Source: Bdellovibrionales bacterium
GTDB lineage: Bacteria; Bdellovibrionota; Bacteriovoracia; Bacteriovoracales; Bacteriovoracaceae
DNA: 8,926 nt
Direction of reading: 5' to 3'
NCBI GenBank assembly: GCA_005791855.1
Contig: SXUH01000412.1
Location: forward strand, 1 to 8,926
Below are positions 1 through 6,609 of this stretch, in pieces (the stretch's first letter is position 1; each line of letters begins with the position of its first letter). A program made the translations under genes and the position numbers. Below the pieces are notes generated by a model. It made no database searches. It was not told where the DNA came from and was given only the letters and a program-made list of their open reading frames with translations.

Positions 1-1277
1 ACGCCAAGGTCAAGGCCTACGTCGCGAGCATCAACTCCGGCGACTTCAAGGTCTCGAAGAAGTACGCCGACGCCCTCCGGAACCTCATGACGAAGATCCA
101 GATCGAAGGGGTCCAGACCTCGCTGAAGAAAGGCGACAAGGCCACGGCCCTCAAGGGGTACCACCTGATCTACGACTCCGGAGAGAGCACGAAGAAGGCG
201 AAGGTGAACGCCGCCTACAACCTCTCGGCCCTCTACTACGAGCTCGGGAACGTCAACGAAAGCTACCTCTGGGCGGTGAGCGCCCTCAAGGACATGGAAC
301 CCGCGGAGGTGGCCAAGCTCTCCGACTCCCTCCTCAGCATCTCCTCGGGCCTCTTCCTGCGGCAGAACTTCGCCCAGTCCTCGGACCTCTCCCACCGGGT
401 CCTCGCGAAGCTCTGCAACCAGAAGAACGGCAACAAGGTCGTGGCCTACAAGAACTCCGTCTACATCGCCCTGGCCAACGGGAACCTCGACAAGGCCGTC
501 GAGATCCGGAACTTCGGTCGGGAGTGCGCCATCCCGGAAGCCACGATCTCGGAGGTGAGCTTCGAGGTCCTGAAGGAACTCTCGAAGGCCAAGCGCTACG
601 AAGCCTACGAGAAGATGATCGAAGAACTCGAGAAGTCTCCCGCGAACCACCCGGCCCTCATCAAGCCCCTCGAGGACCTCCGGAAGGAGCTCGTCTCCAT
701 CGGAGACATGGAAGAGGCCCGGGCCATCGCAGCCAAGCAGAACAGGTACTACCAGCAGGGACTCCAGAGCAAGGCCGAGGTCCCGGTGGAGGCCCTCGAC
801 ATCATGGCCGACCGGATGATCGCCAACGTCGTGGAGAAGAAGCAGCGCCTCGACGAGGTCACCCTGAGCTTCCCGGAGGACCAGTTCAACGCCTCCGTGA
901 AGCAGAAGCTCCAGCTCCTCGACCAGCTCACCTCCGAGGTGAACGCGATCCAGAAGACCGGGTCGGGGAAGGGGATCGTCACGGCCTACAAGTACGTGAT
1001 CGAAGCCTACGAGGACTTCGGATCCAAGCTCCGGGCCTTCGTCCCGGAGGGGAAGTCGCCGGAGTACGTGGCGAGCTTCCAGAAGGCCATGAGCGAGGTC
1101 TACGAACCGATCCTCTCGAACGCGCAGAAGCAGCGGTCGGAGATCCGGAAGCTCATCCGAGAAAACAAGATCCTCTCCGCGGCCAACTACGACGTCCTCT
1201 TCGCCGGCGACGAGCGGCTCAAGCGCTACTTCACCGAGAAGGACTCCGTGCTGATGGAAAGGGAAGGTAAAAGATGA
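1..1277 (+). CDS. TPR-repeat protein, GltD/AgmU-like by position (5'-truncated by window edge)
   Basis: The reading frame is open from base 3 to the TGA at 1275-1277, so the gene starts upstream of the window and 424 residues are visible. The ATG at 87 is internal: 28 codons in the same codon style precede it and it has no Shine-Dalgarno. The protein is almost wholly helical, with TPR-like helix pairs (for example around AYNLSALYYELGNVNESYLWA). A later segment carries the pattern F-P-G-x-S-x-EY-x-x-SF-x-x-AM near bases 1040-1100, which I associate with C-terminal parts of large TPR proteins in Glt-type clusters. The stop overlaps the next start as ATGA. In M. xanthus the gene before gltE is gltD/agmU, a large periplasmic TPR protein. 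Assignment to GltD rests on gene order; that it is a TPR-type scaffold is well supported. Confidence 0.8.
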   Translation, partial: AKVKAYVASINSGDFKVSKKYADALRNLMTKIQIEGVQTSLKKGDKATALKGYHLIYDSGESTKKAKVNAAYNLSALYYELGNVNESYLWAVSALKDMEPAEVAKLSDSLLSISSGLFLRQNFAQSSDLSHRVLAKLCNQKNGNKVVAYKNSVYIALANGNLDKAVEIRNFGRECAIPEATISEVSFEVLKELSKAKRYEAYEKMIEELEKSPANHPALIKPLEDLRKELVSIGDMEEARAIAAKQNRYYQQGLQSKAEVPVEALDIMADRMIANVVEKKQRLDEVTLSFPEDQFNASVKQKLQLLDQLTSEVNAIQKTGSGKGIVTAYKYVIEAYEDFGSKLRAFVPEGKSPEYVASFQKAMSEVYEPILSNAQKQRSEIRKLIRENKILSAANYDVLFAGDERLKRYFTEKDSVLMEREGKR

Positions 1278-2170
1278 TCAGGCTCACCCTCGTTCCGACG
1301 TTACTCATCCTCGCGTCCTGCGCCTCCGTGAAGCACGACCTCCCGGAGGACAAGGCCCGGGCGAACGCCCGGTTTAAGAAGGAGAAGCCGCTGACCACGA
1401 CGGAGGTCCCGTCGTTCTACGAAGGCACCTCCCGGTCGTCGAACCCGGCCCTGAGCGACGAGACCATGGACCGGCACACCGACGAGGAGCTCTCGAAGGT
1501 GACGAACACCACGGATCCCCTCATCGAGGTCTCCATCCGCTGCGCGAAGGAAGACTTCAAGGCCGCCTTCGCCATCGCGTCGAAGCACTTCGACCGCTAC
1601 CAGAAGATCCCGAGCTACTGGAACCTCATCGGGAACTGCCACCTGAACCAGGGCTCCCCGCGGAAGGCCCTCCTCTTCTACAACAAGGCGATCGAGGTGA
1701 GCCCCAACTACGTCCCGGCGATGAACAACATCGGCGTGCTCTACTCCCGGCAGGGGGAGAAGCAGAAGGCCCTGATCGCCTTCGAGAAGGCGAACCGGCA
1801 GTCCAAGTTCTCGAAGACCCCGCGGTACAACCTGGCGAAGCTCTACCTGACCTACGGGCTCGCGGAGGACGCCCTCCCGATCTTCGACGGGCTCCACACG
1901 GCCAATCCGACGGACGTGGACCTGATCAACTCGGTGGCGTCCTGCTACTTCCTGAAGGCCGACTACCAGATGGCCCTGACCTACTACCAGAAGATCCCGG
2001 AGGCCGAACTGAGTAAGCCCGAGATCGGCCTTAACTACGCCCTGACCCTGAGCAAGCTCGGGAAGAAGGAGGAGGCCCGGACCGTCCTCGCCGGCGTCGA
2101 CGATCCGAAGACCACGGCCTTCAAGCGCTACCAGGCGTCGGTGGAGACACAAATAGGAGACGGAGAGTGA
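1274..2170 (+). CDS. gltE: TPR outer-membrane lipoprotein, GltE/AglT-like
   Basis: This 298-residue protein begins with a lipoprotein signal peptide: hydrophobic residues 4-14, then the lipobox LASC with the acylated Cys at 16. Residue +2 after the Cys is Ala, not Asp, which predicts sorting to the outer membrane. Residues 20-80 are polar and probably disordered. From about residue 82 to 277 there are roughly six TPR-like helix pairs; the clearest run from 114 to 180 (YWNLIGNCHLNQGSPRKALL, then the NNIGVLYSRQGEKQKALIAF unit). The ATG at 1274 overlaps the previous stop (ATGA), with GGGAAGG at 1261-1267 as ribosome site. In the Agl-Glt gliding machine, GltE/AglT is a TPR lipoprotein that helps link the periplasmic part to the outer membrane. 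TPR lipoprotein is certain from sequence; the GltE identity comes from domain plus gene order. Confidence 0.85.
   Translation: MIRLTLVPTLLILASCASVKHDLPEDKARANARFKKEKPLTTTEVPSFYEGTSRSSNPALSDETMDRHTDEELSKVTNTTDPLIEVSIRCAKEDFKAAFAIASKHFDRYQKIPSYWNLIGNCHLNQGSPRKALLFYNKAIEVSPNYVPAMNNIGVLYSRQGEKQKALIAFEKANRQSKFSKTPRYNLAKLYLTYGLAEDALPIFDGLHTANPTDVDLINSVASCYFLKADYQMALTYYQKIPEAELSKPEIGLNYALTLSKLGKKEEARTVLAGVDDPKTTAFKRYQASVETQIGDGE
2155..2159 (+). promoter_or_regulatory. Shine-Dalgarno site for the GTG-started gltF-like gene
   Basis: AGGAG lies 7 bases before the GTG at 2167, inside the last codons of the preceding TPR lipoprotein gene. It supports the GTG start of the small downstream gene, which overlaps the upstream TGA by four bases (GTGA) and is therefore likely translationally coupled. 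Confidence 0.7.
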
Positions 2171-2415
2171 GAACGTATCTAATCATCATCGCGGTCCTCG
2201 TCAGCACGGCCTCCCTCGCGGAGGACAAGAAGATCCGCTACGAGTACAAGAAGTTCGAGAAGTTCGACTTCGACGAGATCGGCGTCGAAGGGGAGTCCGG
2301 GTCCCCGGGGGACATCTCCGTCTCCCCGCGCCTGCGGAACGAGTTCAAGAACAAGCTCCCGGAGAGACAGAACTTTAACAAAGAAATGAAAAAAGCCGTG
2401 GACGGCATACGCTAG
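2167..2415 (+). CDS. gltF: Small exported protein, GltF/CglF-like
   Basis: This 82-residue protein has a signal peptide (MRTYLIIIAVLVSTASLA, probable cleavage before EDKK), leaving about 64 residues in the periplasm. The mature part is highly charged, with FDFDEIGVEGESGSPGD, then R-x-R-N-E-F, then ERQNF-x-x-EM. The order of an F-D-F/VEGE segment followed by R/F-spaced residues and a final R-NF-x-x-E resembles the small GltF/CglF family as I remember it, but similarity over so short a protein is weak evidence. Position between the GltE-like and GltG-like genes matches gltF in M. xanthus. The start is GTG, coupled to the previous stop as GTGA with a good AGGAG ahead. It has no recognisable catalytic motif; a structural or adaptor role in the motility complex is inferred. 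Confidence 0.75.
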   Translation: MRTYLIIIAVLVSTASLAEDKKIRYEYKKFEKFDFDEIGVEGESGSPGDISVSPRLRNEFKNKLPERQNFNKEMKKAVDGIR

Positions 2416-2424
2416 GGGAATGCA

Positions 2425-4464
2425 GTGGAAATTGAAAAGAATGGACAGTCGCTGATGTTCGAGATGAAGCCAACGAATCCTGCCTACAAGACCAAGGGCG
2501 GGGTCTTCGGCGTCGGCCGGCTCCTCCTGGGCCGGGCCGAGAGCTGCGACCTGATCGTGAACCACGATTCGATCTCCGCAGTCCACGCCGTCCTCGAGAT
2601 CTACCCGAACAAGGCCATCATCTACGACATGAACTCCACCAACGGGACCTTCGTGAACGACGACAAGGTCGTCACCCGGGAGTTCCACGTCGGGGACACC
2701 TTCCGCCTCGCGGCCATCGAGGTCGAGTTCAAGCCCTACTCGGCCGAGACCGCGCTGCCGCCGGTCCTCGAAGCCCTCGAGCCGGTGAAGGGGGAGGCGT
2801 CGGTGAAGATGCCTCCGCTGCCGGAGCTCCCGGCCGACGCGAAGGTCCTGCCGAAGGCCGCGCCCGCCGTCTCCAGCATGGCCCTGCCCTCGATCGTCCA
2901 CCCGCTCGAGGCCGATCCGAAAGCCGAGTTCAGCGAGTACATCTTCGAGGACAAGGACGAGCTCTATCCGATCTTCAAGTACGAGACCTCCAAGCAGGCC
3001 GTGGAAGTCATCATCCTCTTCCGGGACCAGGTCTTCAGCGTCGACTACCTCCCGGAGTCGAGCAAGCAGTACTACATCACCGGCCTCCACAAGAAGGACG
3101 ACGAGTTCGAGTTCGCCTACTTCGGCAAGACCGAGAAGTTCCCCTTCGTCGACGTCCAGCCGGGCCAGACCGTCGTCCAGAACCTCCCGGGCTTCAGCGT
3201 CTTCCACCTGAGCGATAAGAAGAAGGACGCGGGCTACGCCACCACCAGCACCACCCTGACGGGCCGGGACCTCGTGCGCCTCCACAAGGACGACCTGCAG
3301 ATCTTCGTGCGGAACGTGATCGCTCCGCCGACCATCCTCCCGGCGCCGATCCTGAAGCGGGACCCGGACTTCCGGAAGTACCTCCTCCTCTTCCTCTCCT
3401 TCGTGGGCCTCTTCACCGTCGGCCTCAATTCCATCGAGGTCCCGGAGGACCCGAAGAAGGAAGAGCTCGCCCCCGAGCGCCTCGCCACCATCCTCTACAA
3501 GCAGCCCCTCTACGTGAACAAGAACCCGGCGGTCGAAAAGACCAAGGACACCCCGCCGGTTCCGCAGAAGGCCCCCCCGAAGGTCGCGGTGAAGAAGCCC
3601 GAAACGCCGCCGAAGGAGAAGCAGCCGGAGGTGAAGAAGCCGGACGTCGTCGAGACCAAGGACCAGACGAAGAAGCCGGACATCGGCGTGAAGACCGCCC
3701 CGGAGAAGAAAGTGGTGAAGCAGGGGACGAAGCCCGTGGTGAAGCCGACGGAGAAGGTCATGACCTCCGCCGCCGCGGCCGCGAGCAACAACAATTCGAA
3801 GCTGCCCTCGGCGAAGAGCCCGGTCCCCCTCTCCCAGCACGAGGCGAAGACCCAGGGCCACGTCGAAGTCTACAAGTCCGCCGACTTCAAGTCGACGGTG
3901 AGCTCGATGGTCGCCAAGGGCGGCTCCCTCTCCGGAGTCCAGACCAAGTCCTTCGGCGCCACCGGCAGCGGGTCCATCGTCGGAGCCGCCTCCGGAGTTA
4001 GCACCGGCACCGGAAGCATCCGGACCAGCGACATCACCACCGAACAGGGAAGCCTCGTGGGCGCGACCTCGGGTGTCCTCGGCGAGTCCAAGGGCGCCGG
4101 TGGCCTCTCCGGCAAGAAGGCCATCTACACCGCCGGGATCCCCTCGGAGACGGTGGTCCTCGGCTCCATGGACCCGGACGTGATCCGCCGGATCCTCCTC
4201 GAGCACCTCCCGCAGTTCCGCTACTGCTACCAGAAGGAACTCGAGAAGCGGGGTGAGGAGACCGCGGGCCAGATCAAGCTCAACTTCTCCATCGGCGCCT
4301 CCGGGCACGTGACCCAGGCCGGGGTCGACGGCTCCTCGGCGCTTCCGACGGAGACGAAGAAGTGCGTGGTGGGAGTCCTGCGAGGGATCGTCTTCCCGGA
4401 GCCGATGGGCGGGGGAGTGGTCGAGGTCAAGCAGCCGATGAACTTCTACCCGAAGCGGATGTAG
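2425..4464 (+). CDS. gltG: FHA-domain, single-TM, TonB-like protein with AgmX/PglI C-terminal domain (GltG/PglI-like)
   Basis: The 679 residues show clear modules. Residues about 28-105 are a forkhead-associated domain with the hallmark Gly-Arg (36-37), S51-x-x-H54 and N70-STNG-T75, expected to bind phosphothreonine in the cytoplasm. Residues about 193-268 form a second beta-rich domain starting VEVIILFRDQVFSVDYL, of a kind seen beside FHA or TM segments in AgmX/GltG proteins. One membrane helix spans about 319-337. A Lys/Pro linker like that of TonB follows (about 340-447), then an Ala/Asn tract and a Gly/Ser-rich stretch with two copies of GS(I/L)VGA(A/T)SGV at 516-525 and 542-551. The last 100 residues (580-679) match the AgmX/PglI C-terminal domain, with YCY at 600-602 and a second Cys at 647. 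In Agl-Glt, GltG couples the inner-membrane motor to periplasmic partners. The start is GTG at 2425 with AGGGG at 2414-2418. Confidence 0.9.
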   Translation: MEIEKNGQSLMFEMKPTNPAYKTKGGVFGVGRLLLGRAESCDLIVNHDSISAVHAVLEIYPNKAIIYDMNSTNGTFVNDDKVVTREFHVGDTFRLAAIEVEFKPYSAETALPPVLEALEPVKGEASVKMPPLPELPADAKVLPKAAPAVSSMALPSIVHPLEADPKAEFSEYIFEDKDELYPIFKYETSKQAVEVIILFRDQVFSVDYLPESSKQYYITGLHKKDDEFEFAYFGKTEKFPFVDVQPGQTVVQNLPGFSVFHLSDKKKDAGYATTSTTLTGRDLVRLHKDDLQIFVRNVIAPPTILPAPILKRDPDFRKYLLLFLSFVGLFTVGLNSIEVPEDPKKEELAPERLATILYKQPLYVNKNPAVEKTKDTPPVPQKAPPKVAVKKPETPPKEKQPEVKKPDVVETKDQTKKPDIGVKTAPEKKVVKQGTKPVVKPTEKVMTSAAAAASNNNSKLPSAKSPVPLSQHEAKTQGHVEVYKSADFKSTVSSMVAKGGSLSGVQTKSFGATGSGSIVGAASGVSTGTGSIRTSDITTEQGSLVGATSGVLGESKGAGGLSGKKAIYTAGIPSETVVLGSMDPDVIRRILLEHLPQFRYCYQKELEKRGEETAGQIKLNFSIGASGHVTQAGVDGSSALPTETKKCVVGVLRGIVFPEPMGGGVVEVKQPMNFYPKRM

Positions 4465-4494
4465 GTTCTTCCCTGACCTAGAAATTTTTCCAAT

Positions 4495-4529
4495 CGCAGG
4501 TCGACCTAAGAGGTGGCCTGCGTTCGTTT
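4495..4529 (+). terminator. Probable terminator of the glt operon
   Basis: Thirty bases after the gltG-like stop, CGCAGG (4495-4500) pairs with CCTGCG (4517-4522) and ACCT (4504-4507) pairs with AGGT (4511-4514) around an AAG loop. Between them a C-G pair and a U-G wobble close the helix with one bulged G (4503). The wobble becomes an A-C mismatch on the opposite strand, so the fold favours + strand RNA. The following TTCGTTT is only a poor U-tract, so termination may be inefficient or Rho-assisted. Confidence 0.5.
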
Positions 4530-4539
4530 AACGTGACTT

Positions 4540-4557
4540 TTCTTGGACGTCCAAGAA
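4540..4557. repeat. Perfect 18-bp palindrome
   Basis: TTCTTGGACGTCCAAGAA reads identically on both strands. It has no loop, so as RNA it would fold poorly at the tip, although TTCTTGG/CCAAGAA with a four-base ACGT loop gives a 7-bp stem usable in both directions. It could be a bidirectional terminator element or a dimeric protein-binding site; the sequence alone does not decide. Confidence 0.6.
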
Positions 4558-4771
4558 TTTCACTCCCTCCACGGATCTACTCTCTTCTCACGACACCTAA
4601 CTCGCCGTTCAGCTCCATCGGAGTCACGTGGGTTTCAGTAAGTTGAAAAGTGAATTTGAATCGAGGCGCTAGCTTTGGAGAAGGGCAGGAGAGGACTGGG
4701 CCCTCGTGATCTTCAACCGACCAAGGACTCCGGCGTCACTGTGATTTGGAAAACAGAGAGGGTACCGGCGC

Positions 4772-5290
4772 TCAGTTCCCCTGAGTCAGGACGACGAACT
4801 TGAACTCCTTGAACCCCGCGGCCGCGCAGGTGTACATCACCCGCTTGAGGTACTCGTACTTGAGCGACTTGTCGACGACGAGGTTCGCGACCCCGCTGAA
4901 CTTGGCCGCCTCCGGGGAGAGCTTCTCCGACTGCTTGATCACTTCCTTCACCTTCACCAGCTGGTCGAAGAGGGGGACGATCCGCCGGCCGCCCTGGTCG
5001 AAGAGGCGCTTCTGGTCATCGACCGTCTCCGTGTTCACGACTTCCTTGTCGTCCACCCAGATCTGGGTCTTCGACACCTGGACGTTGACGCCGAAGGTGT
5101 TCATGGACTCGGAGGCGGACTTCGGAAGCTCGATCCCCTTGGGAACGTTGATGATCACCCCGGAGGAGTTGTAGCTCTGGAGGAGGAAGACCAGCATGAT
5201 GGTCAGGATGTCGAGGAGGGAGGTGATGTCGATGTCGAACACCCGGTCCTTCCTTCTTCCGCGGCTGAATCTTGATGCCCGACGTGCCAT
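4772..5290 (-). CDS. ExbD/TolR-family motor protein (second copy; AglS/AglQ-like)
   Basis: This 172-residue protein has the ExbD/TolR layout: a basic N-terminus (1-16), then one membrane helix (about 23-40) beginning DITSLLDILTIMLVFLLQ, then a periplasmic domain. The Asp at 27, early in the helix, matches the proton-conducting Asp of TolR/ExbD/MotB relatives. The periplasmic part includes IWVDDKEV and a C-terminal KYEYLKRVMYTCAAAGFKEF motif, typical of the ExbD fold (residue on a conserved helix next to a final strand, FVVLTQGN). The start ATG at 5290 has AAGAGG just upstream, overlapping the stop of the preceding gene; the gap is 9 bases. Two non-identical ExbD genes after one ExbB gene is the aglR-aglQ-aglS pattern of the gliding motor. 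Which copy corresponds to AglQ and which to AglS is not resolved here. Confidence 0.9.
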   Translation of the reverse strand: MARRASRFSRGRRKDRVFDIDITSLLDILTIMLVFLLQSYNSSGVIINVPKGIELPKSASESMNTFGVNVQVSKTQIWVDDKEVVNTETVDDQKRLFDQGGRRIVPLFDQLVKVKEVIKQSEKLSPEAAKFSGVANLVVDKSLKYEYLKRVMYTCAAAGFKEFKFVVLTQGN

Positions 5291-5299
5291 AGGATCCTC

Positions 5300-5830
5300 T
5301 TAGCTCATTAGGTTGCTGAAAATGATTTTACTGAAAAGCTCTTTGACCTTCTCGTCGATGCCGTCCTTGTTGGTCCGGAAGATGGCCTCGTCGGTCTTGT
5401 TGAGCATCCGGACCGCGTCCATGAGCTTCACGATCTCCTCGTAGGTGAGGTCGCCCACCGGTTCGAAGATGATGGTGTTCTCGTCGACGTGGGCCTTCTT
5501 GAGGTTGATCAGGGCCGCGTGGATCTCCTCGTAGTTGAACTGGCCATCCGGCTGCCGCTCGAACTTCTGCACCCGCTGGGACGGGATCCCGCGGGCGAGG
5601 ATGATCTGGTTCGTCTCGGCGATGAGGGTCAGGGCCAGCGGGTCCTTCTGGTTCTTCGGCGGCTCGGCGTCGGAGACGATCGGCACGTCGCTGCCGATCT
5701 CGTAGATCTTGAGGAAGCTCGCCGACATGAGGAGGAAGAAGATGAAGATGAAGACCGAGTCCATGATCGGGACGAGGTTCAGCTTCTCCTCGGGTCTCTT
5801 CCTCTTTCGGCTGGTGGGAACTCTAAGCAT
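5300..5830 (-). CDS. ExbD/TolR-family motor protein (first copy; AglQ/AglS-like)
   Basis: The 176 residues start with a basic stretch (SRKRKRPEEK), then LNLVPIMDSVFIFIFFLLMS, the canonical NLVPxxD entry into the single TM helix (about 20-40). Asp24 sits at the proton-pathway position; the equivalent Asp of AglQ is reported as essential for gliding in M. xanthus. The periplasmic domain (about 45-176) carries LALTLIAETNQIILARG, the usual beta strands of ExbD, and GDLTYEEIVKLMDAVRML, which matches the conserved helix. It is longer than a minimal ExbD because of an insertion around QKFERQPDGQFNYEEIHAAL. The ATG at 5830 is preceded by AGGAAAG and lies 11 bases after the ExbB-like stop. Together with its neighbours it should form an inner-membrane proton-driven stator. 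Family assignment is firm; the motility role comes from context. Confidence 0.92.
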   Translation of the reverse strand: MLRVPTSRKRKRPEEKLNLVPIMDSVFIFIFFLLMSASFLKIYEIGSDVPIVSDAEPPKNQKDPLALTLIAETNQIILARGIPSQRVQKFERQPDGQFNYEEIHAALINLKKAHVDENTIIFEPVGDLTYEEIVKLMDAVRMLNKTDEAIFRTNKDGIDEKVKELFSKIIFSNLMS

Positions 5831-5841
5831 ACTCTTTCCTG

Positions 5842-6483
5842 TTACTCGTCGATGGCTTTCTTCGTGCTCAGGATGTCCTGGAGCTTCACGGAGAACTCGT
5901 CGATCTCGTTGACGATCTTCTCGGACTTCGCCATGAGGAAGGAGTGGATCATCATGATCGAGATCGCGGCGAGGAGGCCCAGGGCCGTGGTGTTCATCGC
6001 GACGGCGATCCCCTTGGCGAGGACCTCAGCTTTCTGCGTCGGATCCGCGGCGGAGACGGCGGAGAAGGACTGGATCAGACCCTGGATGGTTCCGAGGAGG
6101 CCGAAGAGAGTGGAGAGGTTCGCCGCGAGCTGCAGGTACGGGATCCGGAGTTCGATCTTCGGGATCACCTCGAGGGCCGTGGCGTCGATCGCGTTCTGGA
6201 CCTGCTCGGGAGTCTGGTTCGCGCGCTTGAGGCCGCTCTTCAGGACCCGCGGGAGCGCGGCCTGGGATCCGGAGCAGACCCGGATCGCGCCCTGGATGTC
6301 GTTCGAGAGGATGTAGCGCTGGAGTTCGTTCATGAGCGACGGGCCATCGACGTCGTAGGTGTACGAGAGCTTTTTGAATCTCTCGAGGGCAACGGCGAGC
6401 GCGAACGCCCACACCGCGAGGATCACGTACATGAACACCCCGCCCTCGACGATGAACCGGCCAATATCCTGAATTAGCGTCAT
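5842..6483 (-). CDS. aglR: MotA/TolQ/ExbB-family proton channel protein (AglR-like)
   Basis: The 213 residues contain three membrane helices at about 14-34, 118-140 and 158-183, as in TolQ/ExbB. The family signatures are visible: LFGLLGTIQGLIQSF in TM2 and GIAVAMNTTALGLLAAI in TM3, with the polar Thr residues (132, 165, 166) that line the channel facing the partner Asp. Between TM1 and TM2 lies the usual cytoplasmic domain with a GxxxAxxVC-like segment. The ATG at 6483 has AAGGGGAA upstream at a good distance. It is first in an operon with two ExbD-type genes and lies convergent to the Glt-like genes. This context favours the gliding motor protein AglR over TolQ: there are no tolA, tolB or pal genes and no TonB receptor. 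The family is certain; the AglR name is inferred. Confidence 0.92.
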   Translation of the reverse strand: MTLIQDIGRFIVEGGVFMYVILAVWAFALAVALERFKKLSYTYDVDGPSLMNELQRYILSNDIQGAIRVCSGSQAALPRVLKSGLKRANQTPEQVQNAIDATALEVIPKIELRIPYLQLAANLSTLFGLLGTIQGLIQSFSAVSAADPTQKAEVLAKGIAVAMNTTALGLLAAISIMMIHSFLMAKSEKIVNEIDEFSVKLQDILSTKKAIDE

Positions 6484-6522
6484 AAGAAATTCCCCTTCCG
6501 TGGAAAAATAAGATTTTTATTT

Positions 6523-6528
6523 ATTATA
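6523..6528 (-). promoter_or_regulatory. -10 box of the motor operon promoter
   Basis: TATAAT, a perfect sigma-70-type -10 hexamer, lies on the minus strand about 39 bases ahead of the ExbB-like ATG in a markedly AT-rich patch. No good -35 is present at 16-18 bases (the site reads about CTTTCT), so an activator or an alternative promoter architecture is possible. Confidence 0.5.
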
Positions 6529-6558
6529 TGCGTAATTCGATGGGGAGAAAGGAATTTT

Positions 6559-6572
6559 ACAAAATATCTTGT
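6559..6572. promoter_or_regulatory. Near-palindromic AT-rich dyad upstream of the motor promoter
   Basis: On the minus strand ACAAGATATTTTGT is palindromic except for one position pair (G opposite T). It lies about 30 bases upstream of the TATAAT box, a place where an activator or repressor dimer could bind. Only one copy is visible, so it stays tentative. Confidence 0.25.
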
Positions 6573-6575
6573 GGC

Positions 6576-6601
6576 GGTAGGGACAGGGAGCTGCCCCTAC
6601 C
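6576..6601 (-). terminator. Strong hairpin after the secreted-protein operon
   Basis: On the minus strand GGTAGGG pairs with CCCTACC, followed inward by a G-U pair and CAG/CTG around a CTCC loop, giving an 11-bp stem only 8 bases after the stop of the small secreted-protein gene. On the plus strand the G-U becomes an A-C mismatch, so it is better folded in minus-strand RNA. No U-tract follows directly (GCCACAAG comes next), so it may be a 3'-end stabiliser or Rho-assisted terminator. Confidence 0.5.
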
Positions 6602-6609
6602 ATTGGCGA

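Larger units (their letters stand above)
4465..4771. other. Convergent intergenic spacer with several dyad symmetries
   Basis: No credible gene lies between the two converging operons; only ORFs of about 14 codons without ribosome sites occur. The base composition is visibly less GC-rich than the genes. It contains a bulged hairpin (4495-4522), a perfect 18-bp palindrome (4540-4557), a small CTCC-ATC-GGAG hairpin, a TTTCA/TGAAA hairpin and a near-palindrome GACTCCGGCGTC towards the 3' side. No clear T-tract follows the last genes on either strand and no convincing sigma-70 promoter was seen. Confidence 0.6.

Noticed and set aside
87..89. ATG at 87 as the start of the first TPR gene
   Set aside because: The frame remains open to base 3 with the same codon style, and no Shine-Dalgarno precedes 87. 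It is an internal methionine.
1301..2152. A 283-codon minus-strand frame inside the TPR lipoprotein gene, and a 248-codon + frame at 524-1270
   Set aside because: Both are by-products of GC3 bias: repetitive Arg/Gly/Leu/Glu composition, no ribosome site, and overlap with genes that have clear TPR or lipobox features.
2179..4308. A 709-codon open frame on the minus strand opposite the gltG-like gene
   Set aside because: Its product is low-complexity (Leu/Arg/Gly/Val/Glu/Asp) with no domain, while the + strand frame has FHA, TM and AgmX/PglI domains. With third positions C/G on the coding strand, one antisense frame almost never shows a stop.
5842..6483. Tol-Pal or TonB energising operon instead of a gliding motor
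   Set aside because: There are two different ExbD genes after one ExbB, no tolA, tolB, pal or TonB receptor, and a neighbouring Glt-type operon. The gliding assignment is preferred but not proven.
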